Positions 15,134 through 23,118 of a stretch of DNA of 46,245 nt are shown in pieces (position 1 is the first letter of the stretch; each line of letters starts with the position of its first letter). The notes beneath the pieces are model-generated. The model saw only the letters and a list, made by a program, of their open reading frames with translations, searched no databases and had not been told where the DNA came from. The translations under genes and the position numbers were made by a program. Source of the DNA: an uncultured Rhodobiaceae bacterium (lineage in GTDB: Bacteria; Pseudomonadota; Alphaproteobacteria; Parvibaculales; Parvibaculaceae); contig CAJXOU010000019.1 of assembly GCA_913057645.1 (NCBI GenBank), positions 1 through 46,245 of the forward strand, in the 5' to 3' direction.

Positions 15134-18100
15134 ATGAATATTTCCGAGCTGTTTATCCGCCGGCCCGTCTTTGCAACGGTGGTCAGCCTCATTCTGATGC
15201 TGATCGGGCTCGTCTCCTACGACCGGCTTTCCGTTCGCGAGTATCCCGAGATCGACGAACCGGTCGTGACGGTCACGACGACCTATCGCGGCGCAAGCGC
15301 GTCGGTGGTGGAGCGCGAAGTTACCCAGCCGCTCGAAGATTCCATGGCGGGGATCGAGGGTATCGAGGTTCTGTCGTCGGCGAGCCGCGCCGAGACGAGC
15401 CAGGTGACGGCCCGTTTCAGTCTCGAGACGGATCCGGATGTCGCGGCGAGCGATGTTCGCGACAGGGTGGGGCGCGCCAGGGGCCTGCTGCCGGACGAGA
15501 TCGAGGAGCCGATCATCGCGAAGGTCGAGGCCGACGCGCAGCCGATCATGTATATCGCCTTCAAAAGCGACCGCATGTCGGAACTCGACATCACCGATTA
15601 TCTCGATCGCATCGTGACGGACCGGCTTCAGAACCAGCCGGGCGTCGCGCAGGTCTCGATTTTCGGCGGCCGGGAATATTCGATGCGTGTGTGGATCGAC
15701 CGCGCCCGTCTCGCGGCCTACAATCTGACGGTCCAGGACATCGAAAACGCGGTCCGCGCGCAGAATGCGGAAATTCCTTCAGGACGCATCGAGAGCCTCG
15801 ACCGCGAATTCACCGTCGTGTCGAAGACCGCGCTGCAGACGCCGGAGGAATTCGAGAACATCGTCGTCAAGGAGGCAGACGGTTTCCAGGTCCGCATGAA
15901 CCAGGTGGCGCGTGTGGAAGTCGCGGCGGCTGACGAGCGCCGCTCGGCGACCTATAACGGCGAAACCTCGATCTCCCTCGGTGTCGTGAAGCAGGCAACC
16001 GCCAACCCCCTGGACGTTGCCGCGAATGTGCGCAAGGCGCTCGACGATCTCGCGCCGACATTGCCGACCGGTATGTCGTCTTTCGTCGGTTACGACACGT
16101 CGGTCTTCATCGCGGAGTCGATCGACTCCGTCTATGAGACGATTTTCGAGGCGGTGATCCTCGTCGTTCTCGTGATCTTCGTTTTCCTGCGAACGCTGCG
16201 CGCTTCGTTCATTCCGGTCGTCACGATTCCGATTTCGCTCATCACGAGCTTCGCGATCATGCTGATGCTCGGTTTCAGCATCAATACGCTGACGCTGCTG
16301 GCGATGGTGCTCGCCATCGGTCTCGTCGTGGACGATGCGATCGTGATGCTCGAGAACATCTATCGTCATATCGAAGACGGGAAATCTCCCTTCCAGGGTG
16401 CGATCGACGGTTCCAAGGAAATCACCTTCGCCGTTATCGCCATGACGCTCACCCTTGCGGCGGTCTATGCACCGGTCGGCTTTGCCGAAGGACGCACGGG
16501 CAAGCTCTTCCTCGAATTTGCGTTGACCCTTGCCGGAACCGTCGTGGTTTCCGGTTTCGTCGCCCTGACGCTGACGCCGATGCTCTGTTCGAAGCTCCTG
16601 CGGCACGAAACGAAGGAGACGCGGCTGCAACGCTGGCTTCGTCTGCGGCTCGACGAAATCGATGCCGGATACAAGGACCTGCTTGCCCGCGCGCTGGCGC
16701 GGCAACGCGTCGTGGTCGGGGTGGCGCTTGGCGTCGCACTGTCCTGTGGCGGTCTCTTCATGCTGCTGCAGCAGGAGCTTGCTCCTTTCGAGGACCGCGG
16801 AACGCTTCTCGTCGTGGGGCAGGCGCCTCAGGGGGCGACGCTGGAATTCTCGCAGCGATACGCGAGGCAGCTCGAGTCGATCTATGTCGATATTCCGGAA
16901 GTCGCGGGCTACCTTGTTGTCTCCGGTTTTCCGCAGATTACCGATCTGATTTCCTTCTCGCGCCTTGTTCCCTGGGGTGAGCGGGACCGGACACAGCAGG
17001 AAATCGTTCAGACGTTGCAGCCGAAGCTCAACCGCATCCCGGGGATCATGGCGTTTGCGGTCAACCCACCGTCTCTGGGTCAGAGCGGCCGCTCGCAGCC
17101 GGTCGAGTATGTCATCCAGGCATCGAGTTCCTATGAAGAGCTCGAGAAATATGTAAGCGCGATGATGCAGGAGGTGCGGTCCAATCCGGGGTTCGTAAAC
17201 CCGGATACCAACCTGAAGCTGCAGAAACCGCAGCTCGACATCACGGTGAACCGGGCAAAGGTCGTCGATGCGGGTATCGACGTATCGACGGTGGGCCGGA
17301 CGCTCGAAACGCTACTCGGTGGACGCCAGATCACGCGCTACGAGCAGGGCGGCAAGCAGTACGATGTAATCGTGCAGGTGGAAGACGATGACCGGCGCAC
17401 GCCGACGGACATCAGCAATATCTATGTCCGGGGTGCCAAGGGCGAGATGATCCAGTTGTCGAACCTGGTGACGATACGGGAGACGATTGCGCCGAATTCG
17501 CTCAATCATTTCAATCAGCTCCGTTCGGCGACCATCTCCGCCAACCTGTCACCGGGATATTCGATGGGTGAGGCCCTCGAATTTCTCGACGCGACCGCAC
17601 AACGCCTGCTCCCAGCGAATGCGCAGACGGATGTGGACGGGCAGCTTCGCGAATTCGTGAAGTCGTCGGGAACGATTGCCGTCACGTTTGTTCTCGCGCT
17701 GCTTTTCATCTATCTCGTGCTCGCAGCGCAGTTCGAGAGTTTCATCGATCCGCTGATCATTCTGGTGAGCGTGCCGCTCTCCATTGCCGGCGCGCTCATG
17801 CTGCTCTTCCTCACCAACACGACGCTGAACATCTACAGTCAGGTGGGTCTCATCACGCTGGTGGGACTGATCAGCAAACACGGTATTCTGATCGTCGAAT
17901 TCTCGAACCAGCTTCGCGAGAAAGGACTGTCGGTCTATGACGCGGTGGTGGAAGCCGCGGGTCTTCGCCTTCGCCCGATCCTGATGACGACAGGTGCGAT
18001 GGTGCTTGGCGCTGTGCCGCTTGCGCTCGCCTCGGGTGCAGGCGCGGAAAGCCGGCGTTCGATCGGTTACGTGATCGTTGGCGGTATCAGTTTCGGTACG

Positions 18101-18208
18101 CTGTTGACGCTTTTCGTCGTGCCGACCGTCTATCTCATCATTGCGGGGTGGCGCGAGCGCAGTATCGAGGCGAGAGCCGCAGGCGCTTCGCATGCGCCGG
18201 CCGAATAA
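15134..18208 (+). CDS. RND multidrug efflux pump, inner-membrane subunit (AcrB/HAE1 family)
   Basis: A 1024-residue proton-driven transporter of full family length with the duplicated layout of 12 membrane helices and two large periplasmic domains. The first helix follows ISELFIRRPVFATVV. The proton-relay pair Asp400-Asp401 is visible in GLVVDDAIVMLENIYRHIE, and ALTLTPMLCSKLL and GLISKHGILIVEFSNQ mark later helices. It forms a tripartite pump with the adaptor 13 bp upstream. The wording is closer to MdtB/MexF-like drug and biocide pumps than to metal pumps (CusA), whose methionine clusters are absent. It ends 2 bp from the convergent barrel gene. Confidence 0.94.
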   Translation: MNISELFIRRPVFATVVSLILMLIGLVSYDRLSVREYPEIDEPVVTVTTTYRGASASVVEREVTQPLEDSMAGIEGIEVLSSASRAETSQVTARFSLETDPDVAASDVRDRVGRARGLLPDEIEEPIIAKVEADAQPIMYIAFKSDRMSELDITDYLDRIVTDRLQNQPGVAQVSIFGGREYSMRVWIDRARLAAYNLTVQDIENAVRAQNAEIPSGRIESLDREFTVVSKTALQTPEEFENIVVKEADGFQVRMNQVARVEVAAADERRSATYNGETSISLGVVKQATANPLDVAANVRKALDDLAPTLPTGMSSFVGYDTSVFIAESIDSVYETIFEAVILVVLVIFVFLRTLRASFIPVVTIPISLITSFAIMLMLGFSINTLTLLAMVLAIGLVVDDAIVMLENIYRHIEDGKSPFQGAIDGSKEITFAVIAMTLTLAAVYAPVGFAEGRTGKLFLEFALTLAGTVVVSGFVALTLTPMLCSKLLRHETKETRLQRWLRLRLDEIDAGYKDLLARALARQRVVVGVALGVALSCGGLFMLLQQELAPFEDRGTLLVVGQAPQGATLEFSQRYARQLESIYVDIPEVAGYLVVSGFPQITDLISFSRLVPWGERDRTQQEIVQTLQPKLNRIPGIMAFAVNPPSLGQSGRSQPVEYVIQASSSYEELEKYVSAMMQEVRSNPGFVNPDTNLKLQKPQLDITVNRAKVVDAGIDVSTVGRTLETLLGGRQITRYEQGGKQYDVIVQVEDDDRRTPTDISNIYVRGAKGEMIQLSNLVTIRETIAPNSLNHFNQLRSATISANLSPGYSMGEALEFLDATAQRLLPANAQTDVDGQLREFVKSSGTIAVTFVLALLFIYLVLAAQFESFIDPLIILVSVPLSIAGALMLLFLTNTTLNIYSQVGLITLVGLISKHGILIVEFSNQLREKGLSVYDAVVEAAGLRLRPILMTTGAMVLGAVPLALASGAGAESRRSIGYVIVGGISFGTLLTLFVVPTVYLIIAGWRERSIEARAAGASHAPAE

Positions 18209-18210
18209 GT

Positions 18211-19434
18211 TCAGAAATACCGGGCGATCCTGATCTGCACATAGTCGTCGTCAGCGATATTGTAGACCGGATCGCGGCGCGGTACGTCGGCGAAGAAGTA
18301 AGCCTCGACGGAGAGCCTGAAATCGGTTGCGATGCGTCTTTCGCCGCGGAACCGGAAGCCGAGTGCGCCGGTTTCGGTGTCGATGACGGCACCGCCCAGC
18401 ATGCTGGTCGTCGCGATATCGTTCGCCGACCAGCGCAACGCCACGAAAGCATCGTCCTGGTAAGGGTTTCGCTGGTTCATGCCGCGCGTGTCATAGGCGT
18501 ATTCCACGACGGTTCCCAGATCCCCATCGCTGCCGAAGGCGCCATAGAACGTGTATTCAACGCCGCCGGTCGCCGCCGCGTAATCGTCTCCGAGCTCGCG
18601 CCGCCCGAAACCTTCGAGCTTGTAGAGCCACGCGCCGATTGTCGCCTGGAGATCGAGCGAGGCCTGCTTCATCTGCGGATAGAAGGGGGCGAGCACCAGG
18701 TTACCACCACCATCAAGCGCCGGCTGCAGGATCGGGTCCCGCGCGGTGCCCTGAAAATAGGAGAGGCCGAGATCGAAGTCTCCGAAGGTGTTGGCGTAGC
18801 GCGCGGCGAAATCGGGATGCCATTCTTCCGCGCCGCTTTCATATCGCGTCAGGTCGCGTTCGACCGGAATGTCGGTCGCCGGCCGGCCCTCACGTCCGGG
18901 AAACGTCCGCTCCCGGAAATAGGGGAGGAAAAGCGCTTCCAGGGTGCCAAAAGAACGGACCGTGCGCAGCCGCATCATGGGCTGGCCGAGTTTCACTTCC
19001 TGTTTGATGGGGTCTTCGATCAGGTCCGTCTGGTTCACCACGTCGACGAGATGGACCGCCTCCGTCACACCCCAGAAGACCTTGTCGAAGCCTGCCCGAA
19101 ACTCCCAGCCGTTCCCGTAATAGGCATAGCGCGCTTCGCGGATGTCCCAGTGGCTGCGTTCGCCATCGTGCTGGTCGAGCCGGACGAAGGGGGTGAAGAC
19201 GAAAGACTGGTCATTGTCGTCCCAGAGATATTGCGCGGTGATTTCCCCGGCGATGGACAGCGTCTCGTCCTGCTGGCGCGAACTCGACGGCGTTTCGGTG
19301 AACAGCCGGAGCTCGGGCGCGATGAAGCCGCGCAACTCGAATTCGCCGGCATTGACCGGGGCGGCGACGAGGTATGCAAGCCCTGCGCATAGCGCGAGCA
19401 CGGCTCTGCCCCCAATCGGATTATTCCACCCCAC
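18211..19434 (-). CDS. Outer-membrane beta-barrel protein (DUF1302-like)
   Basis: A protein of about 407 residues with a signal peptide (hydrophobic ALCAGLAYLVAA, cut near VNA-GEF), then many alternating amphipathic strands rich in aromatic residues, and a terminal Phe (RIARYF), the sorting signal of outer-membrane barrels. GTG at 19434 is preferred because AGGGCAGG precedes it; the TTG at 19464 has no such site. Barrels of this kind occur with DUF1329, LolA-like and MMPL proteins, all present here, and a channel for hydrophobic molecules is likely. It is the last gene of the minus-strand run from 25455. Confidence 0.75.
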   Translation of the reverse strand: MGWNNPIGGRAVLALCAGLAYLVAAPVNAGEFELRGFIAPELRLFTETPSSSRQQDETLSIAGEITAQYLWDDNDQSFVFTPFVRLDQHDGERSHWDIREARYAYYGNGWEFRAGFDKVFWGVTEAVHLVDVVNQTDLIEDPIKQEVKLGQPMMRLRTVRSFGTLEALFLPYFRERTFPGREGRPATDIPVERDLTRYESGAEEWHPDFAARYANTFGDFDLGLSYFQGTARDPILQPALDGGGNLVLAPFYPQMKQASLDLQATIGAWLYKLEGFGRRELGDDYAAATGGVEYTFYGAFGSDGDLGTVVEYAYDTRGMNQRNPYQDDAFVALRWSANDIATTSMLGGAVIDTETGALGFRFRGERRIATDFRLSVEAYFFADVPRRDPVYNIADDDYVQIRIARYF

Positions 19435-19524
19435 GCGACCTGCCCTGCAAAGCAACGGATGCAACGAATGCTACTGAAACGGCCTTAATCGTCCGCAAAC
19501 AGACTTCTTAACAAGACCTTTCGA

Positions 19525-20358
19525 TCAGCGGGCTCGTTCGAGGCTCGACGTCGAAAAATCGCTTTCCGTCAATCCCGTCCTGAATTCATACTCTTCCCAG
19601 ATGAGCTTTGTTTTCTTGTCCGTTTCGTGGTTGACCATGTCGAGCTCGCGCGGACGCCATATGCCATCGAGATAGCTGTCATACTCACCGAAGGTCAGCG
19701 TTTTCAGCAGTGCATCTTTGCGATCATAGTAGTCCGTCTTGCGCGGCAGATAATCAGTCGTGTCGATCCAGACGACCTGTCTGGTGTAACCCGAACCTTC
19801 ATAGGCGGGTGTCCGTTCGATGACATGGCAGTTGCGTTCGCCGCATGGTTCGTCCCGCAGCCACTGGTAAGTGAATTTGCCGACTTCCTGCGCCGCCAGA
19901 TCCTCGAATGCGAATTCGCTGCCGACGAAGGGACCGGATTTGTTGGATGAGGATATGCGCTTGACGCGCTTTACGGCGGGCAGATAGAGCCATTGATCGT
20001 CCGGTTCGCCGACATGCGCATGTGTGAGAAGCGCCGTACCCTCGATATCGCGGGGTTCGTCGAACACCATCAAACTCCAGTCGCCCTCGTTCGCCTCCGT
20101 TACTTCGAGCATCGTGAACTGGAGTTCGCGCTCGCTGGTGTCGCCGGCGGCGTTGGTGAGCACCATTTTCATGCGGGCTTTCGCATCGCCCCAGCCGCTG
20201 TCGCGCCTGTCCATCTCCTCGGCAATGGCAAGGCCGCGAGCGGCGGGATCGCTTTCAGGCGGCAGTGTCGCTTCCGCCGTTGCTGGCGCCACGCGCATGA
20301 AAGCGAGCAGGGCAAGAGCGGCAATGAAAATGGATGGCTTTCTGGATGGTCCGGTCAC
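19525..20358 (-). CDS. LolA-like outer-membrane lipoprotein-sorting family protein
   Basis: A 277-residue periplasmic protein with a signal peptide (IFIAALALLAFMRVAPATA-EA). Recognisable features are the half-barrel wording MKMVLTNAAGDTSERELQ, DEPRDIEGTALLTH, QWLYLPAVKRVKRISSSNKSG, FVGSEFAFEDL and WIDTTDYLPRKTDYYDR. This family (COG2834-type) is distinct from true LolA and usually sits with MMPL/RND transporters. It may carry a hydrophobic ligand across the periplasm. GTG at 20358 is chosen because GGAGGGG lies 5 bases before it; upstream codons encode non-conserved sequence overlapping the radical SAM gene end. Confidence 0.82.
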   Translation of the reverse strand: MTGPSRKPSIFIAALALLAFMRVAPATAEATLPPESDPAARGLAIAEEMDRRDSGWGDAKARMKMVLTNAAGDTSERELQFTMLEVTEANEGDWSLMVFDEPRDIEGTALLTHAHVGEPDDQWLYLPAVKRVKRISSSNKSGPFVGSEFAFEDLAAQEVGKFTYQWLRDEPCGERNCHVIERTPAYEGSGYTRQVVWIDTTDYLPRKTDYYDRKDALLKTLTFGEYDSYLDGIWRPRELDMVNHETDKKTKLIWEEYEFRTGLTESDFSTSSLERAR

Positions 20359-20440
20359 GTTTCCCCCTCCGTTCCGATTCAGGGGGATGATGCCCGCCGC
20401 TCCCGTCCGTTCCAAGGGGAAATCGGAATTTCGCCACCGG

Positions 20441-21496
20441 TTAACCAACATCGGCCAAGGCGAGGCGCTTTTCGCGCATTTCGCGAATGACGGGCCCCAG
20501 CATTTCCTCGTGGAAACGGTCGCAGCCGATGCAGAGATTGGCGTAAGGGTGGCCCTGCGGCGTTATGGTGTGGGAGGCGGTGCGGAACTGTTCCTCGTCC
20601 CAGCCCATGCTTTCGCCCATGTGCAGCGGATCGCCTGCGTTCAGCGCCTCGAAGACGGGGTGGCCTTTCAGGCTCTCCAGAATGTCGACCAGCCGTTCTT
20701 CGACGAGATTTCCGAGCGGCAGCTTCGTCTTAAGGCAGCAGGGAAAGACGTCGCCATTGGGTTCGATCGCGACTTCCGATCCCGCCATCCCGTGGTTCAG
20801 AAAATTCCTTGCCCCCGACCAGCGCGAGCAGAAGTTCGTTTCCATCGTCGCCGTCGAGAGACCGTTTTCCCAGGCGCGACCGCGCGGCCAGAGTTCTGCG
20901 ATCCATTTGCCGGGCTGGGCGCCGAAAAAGACGTAGAAGGGTCCATCTTCCGTGAGGTGGTCGCGTCCGCTTGCGGGGTCGGGCACAGGGGTGAAGCCCG
21001 CATTCTCGAACATCGAGGTGAGATTCTCGACGAATGGCTGGCGTTTCGCGCCTTCCATGCCGACGTGATAGTCGTCGAGGCTCGCCACCGCGATCATCCA
21101 GACGCCGCGTTCGCGCAGCTCGCCCAGAATTTTCGGCGTCACCACGTCGCCCGTCGTCTGCATGCTGATGCGCGCGCCGCCGCGCCCGTATTTTTCATGG
21201 ACCGCTTCGATCGCCGGATAGAAGAGCGCTTCGCGGACCGGGTCGATCAGCAGCTCGCCGCCCGCCATGATGATCCTGCCGATGCGTGTCGAAGGCGTAC
21301 CGTCCGCATTCGGATGCGCCGGGTCGAGATACGTCATGCTGTCGGGCAGGTTCGCGATGATACGGCGGTGATTGTCGATGCCCTCGCCTACGACCGCCTT
21401 CAGCTCATCCCTGACATAGGGACGGAAGCGGGTGTCATAACAATGCCTGCACTTCCGGTGGCAGGCATAGGTGAGGACGTAGTAGACGGACTCCAT
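20441..21496 (-). CDS. Radical SAM protein of unknown function
   Basis: A 351-residue radical SAM enzyme. The cluster motif is C-x3-C-x2-C at Cys12, Cys16 and Cys19 (YACHRKCRHCYDTRF), very near the N-terminus. The glycine-rich RIIMAGGELLIDP stands where GGEP is expected. A SPASM-like C-terminus has PNGDVFPCCLKTKLPLGNL and CIGCDRFH, probably binding auxiliary clusters. Such enzymes often modify peptides, but no precursor peptide is visible nearby. The gene lies between a TauD-type oxygenase (75 bp upstream) and a LolA-like transport protein (82 bp downstream), so it may act on the transported compound. A clear Shine-Dalgarno (GGAGAGAG) supports the start. Confidence 0.85.
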   Translation of the reverse strand: MESVYYVLTYACHRKCRHCYDTRFRPYVRDELKAVVGEGIDNHRRIIANLPDSMTYLDPAHPNADGTPSTRIGRIIMAGGELLIDPVREALFYPAIEAVHEKYGRGGARISMQTTGDVVTPKILGELRERGVWMIAVASLDDYHVGMEGAKRQPFVENLTSMFENAGFTPVPDPASGRDHLTEDGPFYVFFGAQPGKWIAELWPRGRAWENGLSTATMETNFCSRWSGARNFLNHGMAGSEVAIEPNGDVFPCCLKTKLPLGNLVEERLVDILESLKGHPVFEALNAGDPLHMGESMGWDEEQFRTASHTITPQGHPYANLCIGCDRFHEEMLGPVIREMREKRLALADVG

Positions 21497-21571
21497 CTGT
21501 ACTCTCTCCGCTCGTTGTGCGGGCGAGCATAGTAGAGGGCTGCCTCACATGCGCATCACATCTGCGCGAGT

Positions 21572-22417
21572 CTAGAAGGGCCGGTCTCCGTCCACCGTCA
21601 CGCGTTCCATGTGGCGGCGGTGGCCGTGATAATCGTTGAGCGCAAAGTGCTGTGCCGCGCGATTGTCCCAGAAGGCGATGGCGTTCTTCGTCCAGCGGAA
21701 GCGGCAGGTAAACGGTTCCTGCGTGCAGTGCTCGAAAAGGAAGTTCAGAAGTGGGCGGCTTTCGCGCCGTGTCATGCCGACGAATTTCTCGGTGAAGGCC
21801 GGGTTCACATAGAGGGCCTTGCGGCCCGTCTCGGGATGGGTGCGCACCACCGGGTGTTCGTAGGAAGGGGTGTCGTCGCCCGCGGTCGCGACCTGCATCG
21901 AAGAACGCTTCTGCGCCGAGTGGCCGCGCTCGCTGTATTCGCCCTTCGCCGTGTGGACGGCCTTCAATCCCTCAAGCATCGTCTTCATGCCGTCCGACAG
22001 CGTTTCGTAGGCGAGATACTGGTTTGCCCAGAGCGTGTCGCCGCCATAGGGCGGCACTTCCTTCGCGTAGAGGATCGAGCCGAGCGCTGGTTCCTCGAGA
22101 AAGGACATGTCGGAGTGCCAGCCGCCGCCGAAATTGATGCGGTCTTCAGGCTCCTTCACGATCTGCATGATTTCCGGATGGCCGTCCATGCCCTTCACGT
22201 AAGGATGGATGTTCAGCGTGCCGAAGCGGCGACCAAAGGCCTTGTGCTGATCGTGGCTGATATGCTGGTCGCGAAAGAAGATGACGACATGATCGAGAAA
22301 GGCCTGGTGGATGGCGTCGAAGGTTTCGTTCGACAAATCCCTCGACAGGTCCACACCTTCGATCTCGGCGCCGAGCGCGCCGGAAATTGGCTTCACCTCG
22401 ATGGACTTCGATCCCAT
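21572..22417 (-). CDS. TauD/TfdA-family Fe(II)/2-oxoglutarate dioxygenase
   Basis: A 281-residue enzyme with the iron ligands His101 and Asp103 (GGGWHSDMSF) and His257 in WDNRAAQHFALNDY, and an Arg near 272 (HMERVTVDGD) for 2-oxoglutarate. The family hydroxylates taurine, sulfonates, alkyl sulfates, phenoxyacetates or carnitine precursors with loss of CO2 from 2-oxoglutarate. The substrate is not evident; no sulfonate ABC transporter or desulfurisation genes lie beside it. GGGAGG lies 6 bases before the ATG. It is 18 bp downstream of a glutathione transferase in the same direction. Confidence 0.88.
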   Translation of the reverse strand: MGSKSIEVKPISGALGAEIEGVDLSRDLSNETFDAIHQAFLDHVVIFFRDQHISHDQHKAFGRRFGTLNIHPYVKGMDGHPEIMQIVKEPEDRINFGGGWHSDMSFLEEPALGSILYAKEVPPYGGDTLWANQYLAYETLSDGMKTMLEGLKAVHTAKGEYSERGHSAQKRSSMQVATAGDDTPSYEHPVVRTHPETGRKALYVNPAFTEKFVGMTRRESRPLLNFLFEHCTQEPFTCRFRWTKNAIAFWDNRAAQHFALNDYHGHRRHMERVTVDGDRPF

Positions 22418-22435
22418 GACAGCCTCCCTGTGGTT

Positions 22436-23044
22436 CTACGCGGTTGCCTTCTGGAAGGCAGGGCGTTCTCCGAGCAGCGCGAAATAGGCATTCACGTTCG
22501 GATAGTCTTCGGTCAGCAGACCGAAGAGCTTGCAGAGCAGCAGGTCGTAGCCGAGCATCACGTCGGCGGCGGTGAACGCCTCGCCGCAGATATAGTCCTT
22601 GTCGGCGAGTTCCCGATCGAGGATGGCGAGCATCTTCTTCGCACTCTCGACCGCTTCCGCGGCGACCTGCGGAATGCGCTGGTCTTCGGGGCGGATGAAG
22701 GAGTGCTGCGCGATGTTGCCCAGCGGAACCATGAAGGTTGCCTCGGCAAAATGGAACCAGTGAAGATACTTCCCGTGCTCCGGCGTGCCGGCTTTCGGCT
22801 CCAGCTGTCCTTTCCCATGCTTCGCGAGCAGGTACTGCGCGATAGCACCTGACTCGTTGAGGATCAGCCCGTCATCGTCGATGGAGGGCACCTTGCCAAG
22901 CGGATGGATCGCCAGATAGGCCTCGGACTGGAGGTCCTCCGGCGCAAACTTCATCGTCTTCAGGTCATAGGGTATTCCGAGCTCCTCGCAGAGCCAGACG
23001 ATACGGACGGAACGCGTGTTCTGCGCGTGATAGACCTTGAGCAT
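22436..23044 (-). CDS. Glutathione S-transferase
   Basis: A 202-residue two-domain GST. The thioredoxin-like half begins MLKVYHAQNTRSVRIVWLCEELG and has the glutathione-binding cis-Pro and GKVPSIDDDGLILNESGAI. The helical half follows from about residue 85. The start at 23044 has AGGGAA 8 bases upstream; the longer open frame runs into the transporter gene. It could conjugate glutathione to electrophiles or act as an isomerase or dehalogenase. It sits between the transporter and dioxygenase genes of one run. Confidence 0.88.
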   Translation of the reverse strand: MLKVYHAQNTRSVRIVWLCEELGIPYDLKTMKFAPEDLQSEAYLAIHPLGKVPSIDDDGLILNESGAIAQYLLAKHGKGQLEPKAGTPEHGKYLHWFHFAEATFMVPLGNIAQHSFIRPEDQRIPQVAAEAVESAKKMLAILDRELADKDYICGEAFTAADVMLGYDLLLCKLFGLLTEDYPNVNAYFALLGERPAFQKATA

Positions 23045-23118
23045 TTTCTTTCCCTGGGCGCCTTTCATCCACGGGCGCCGATCGATTGCCGTTTCCGGCA
23101 CTCTAGCGGATGTGGCCG

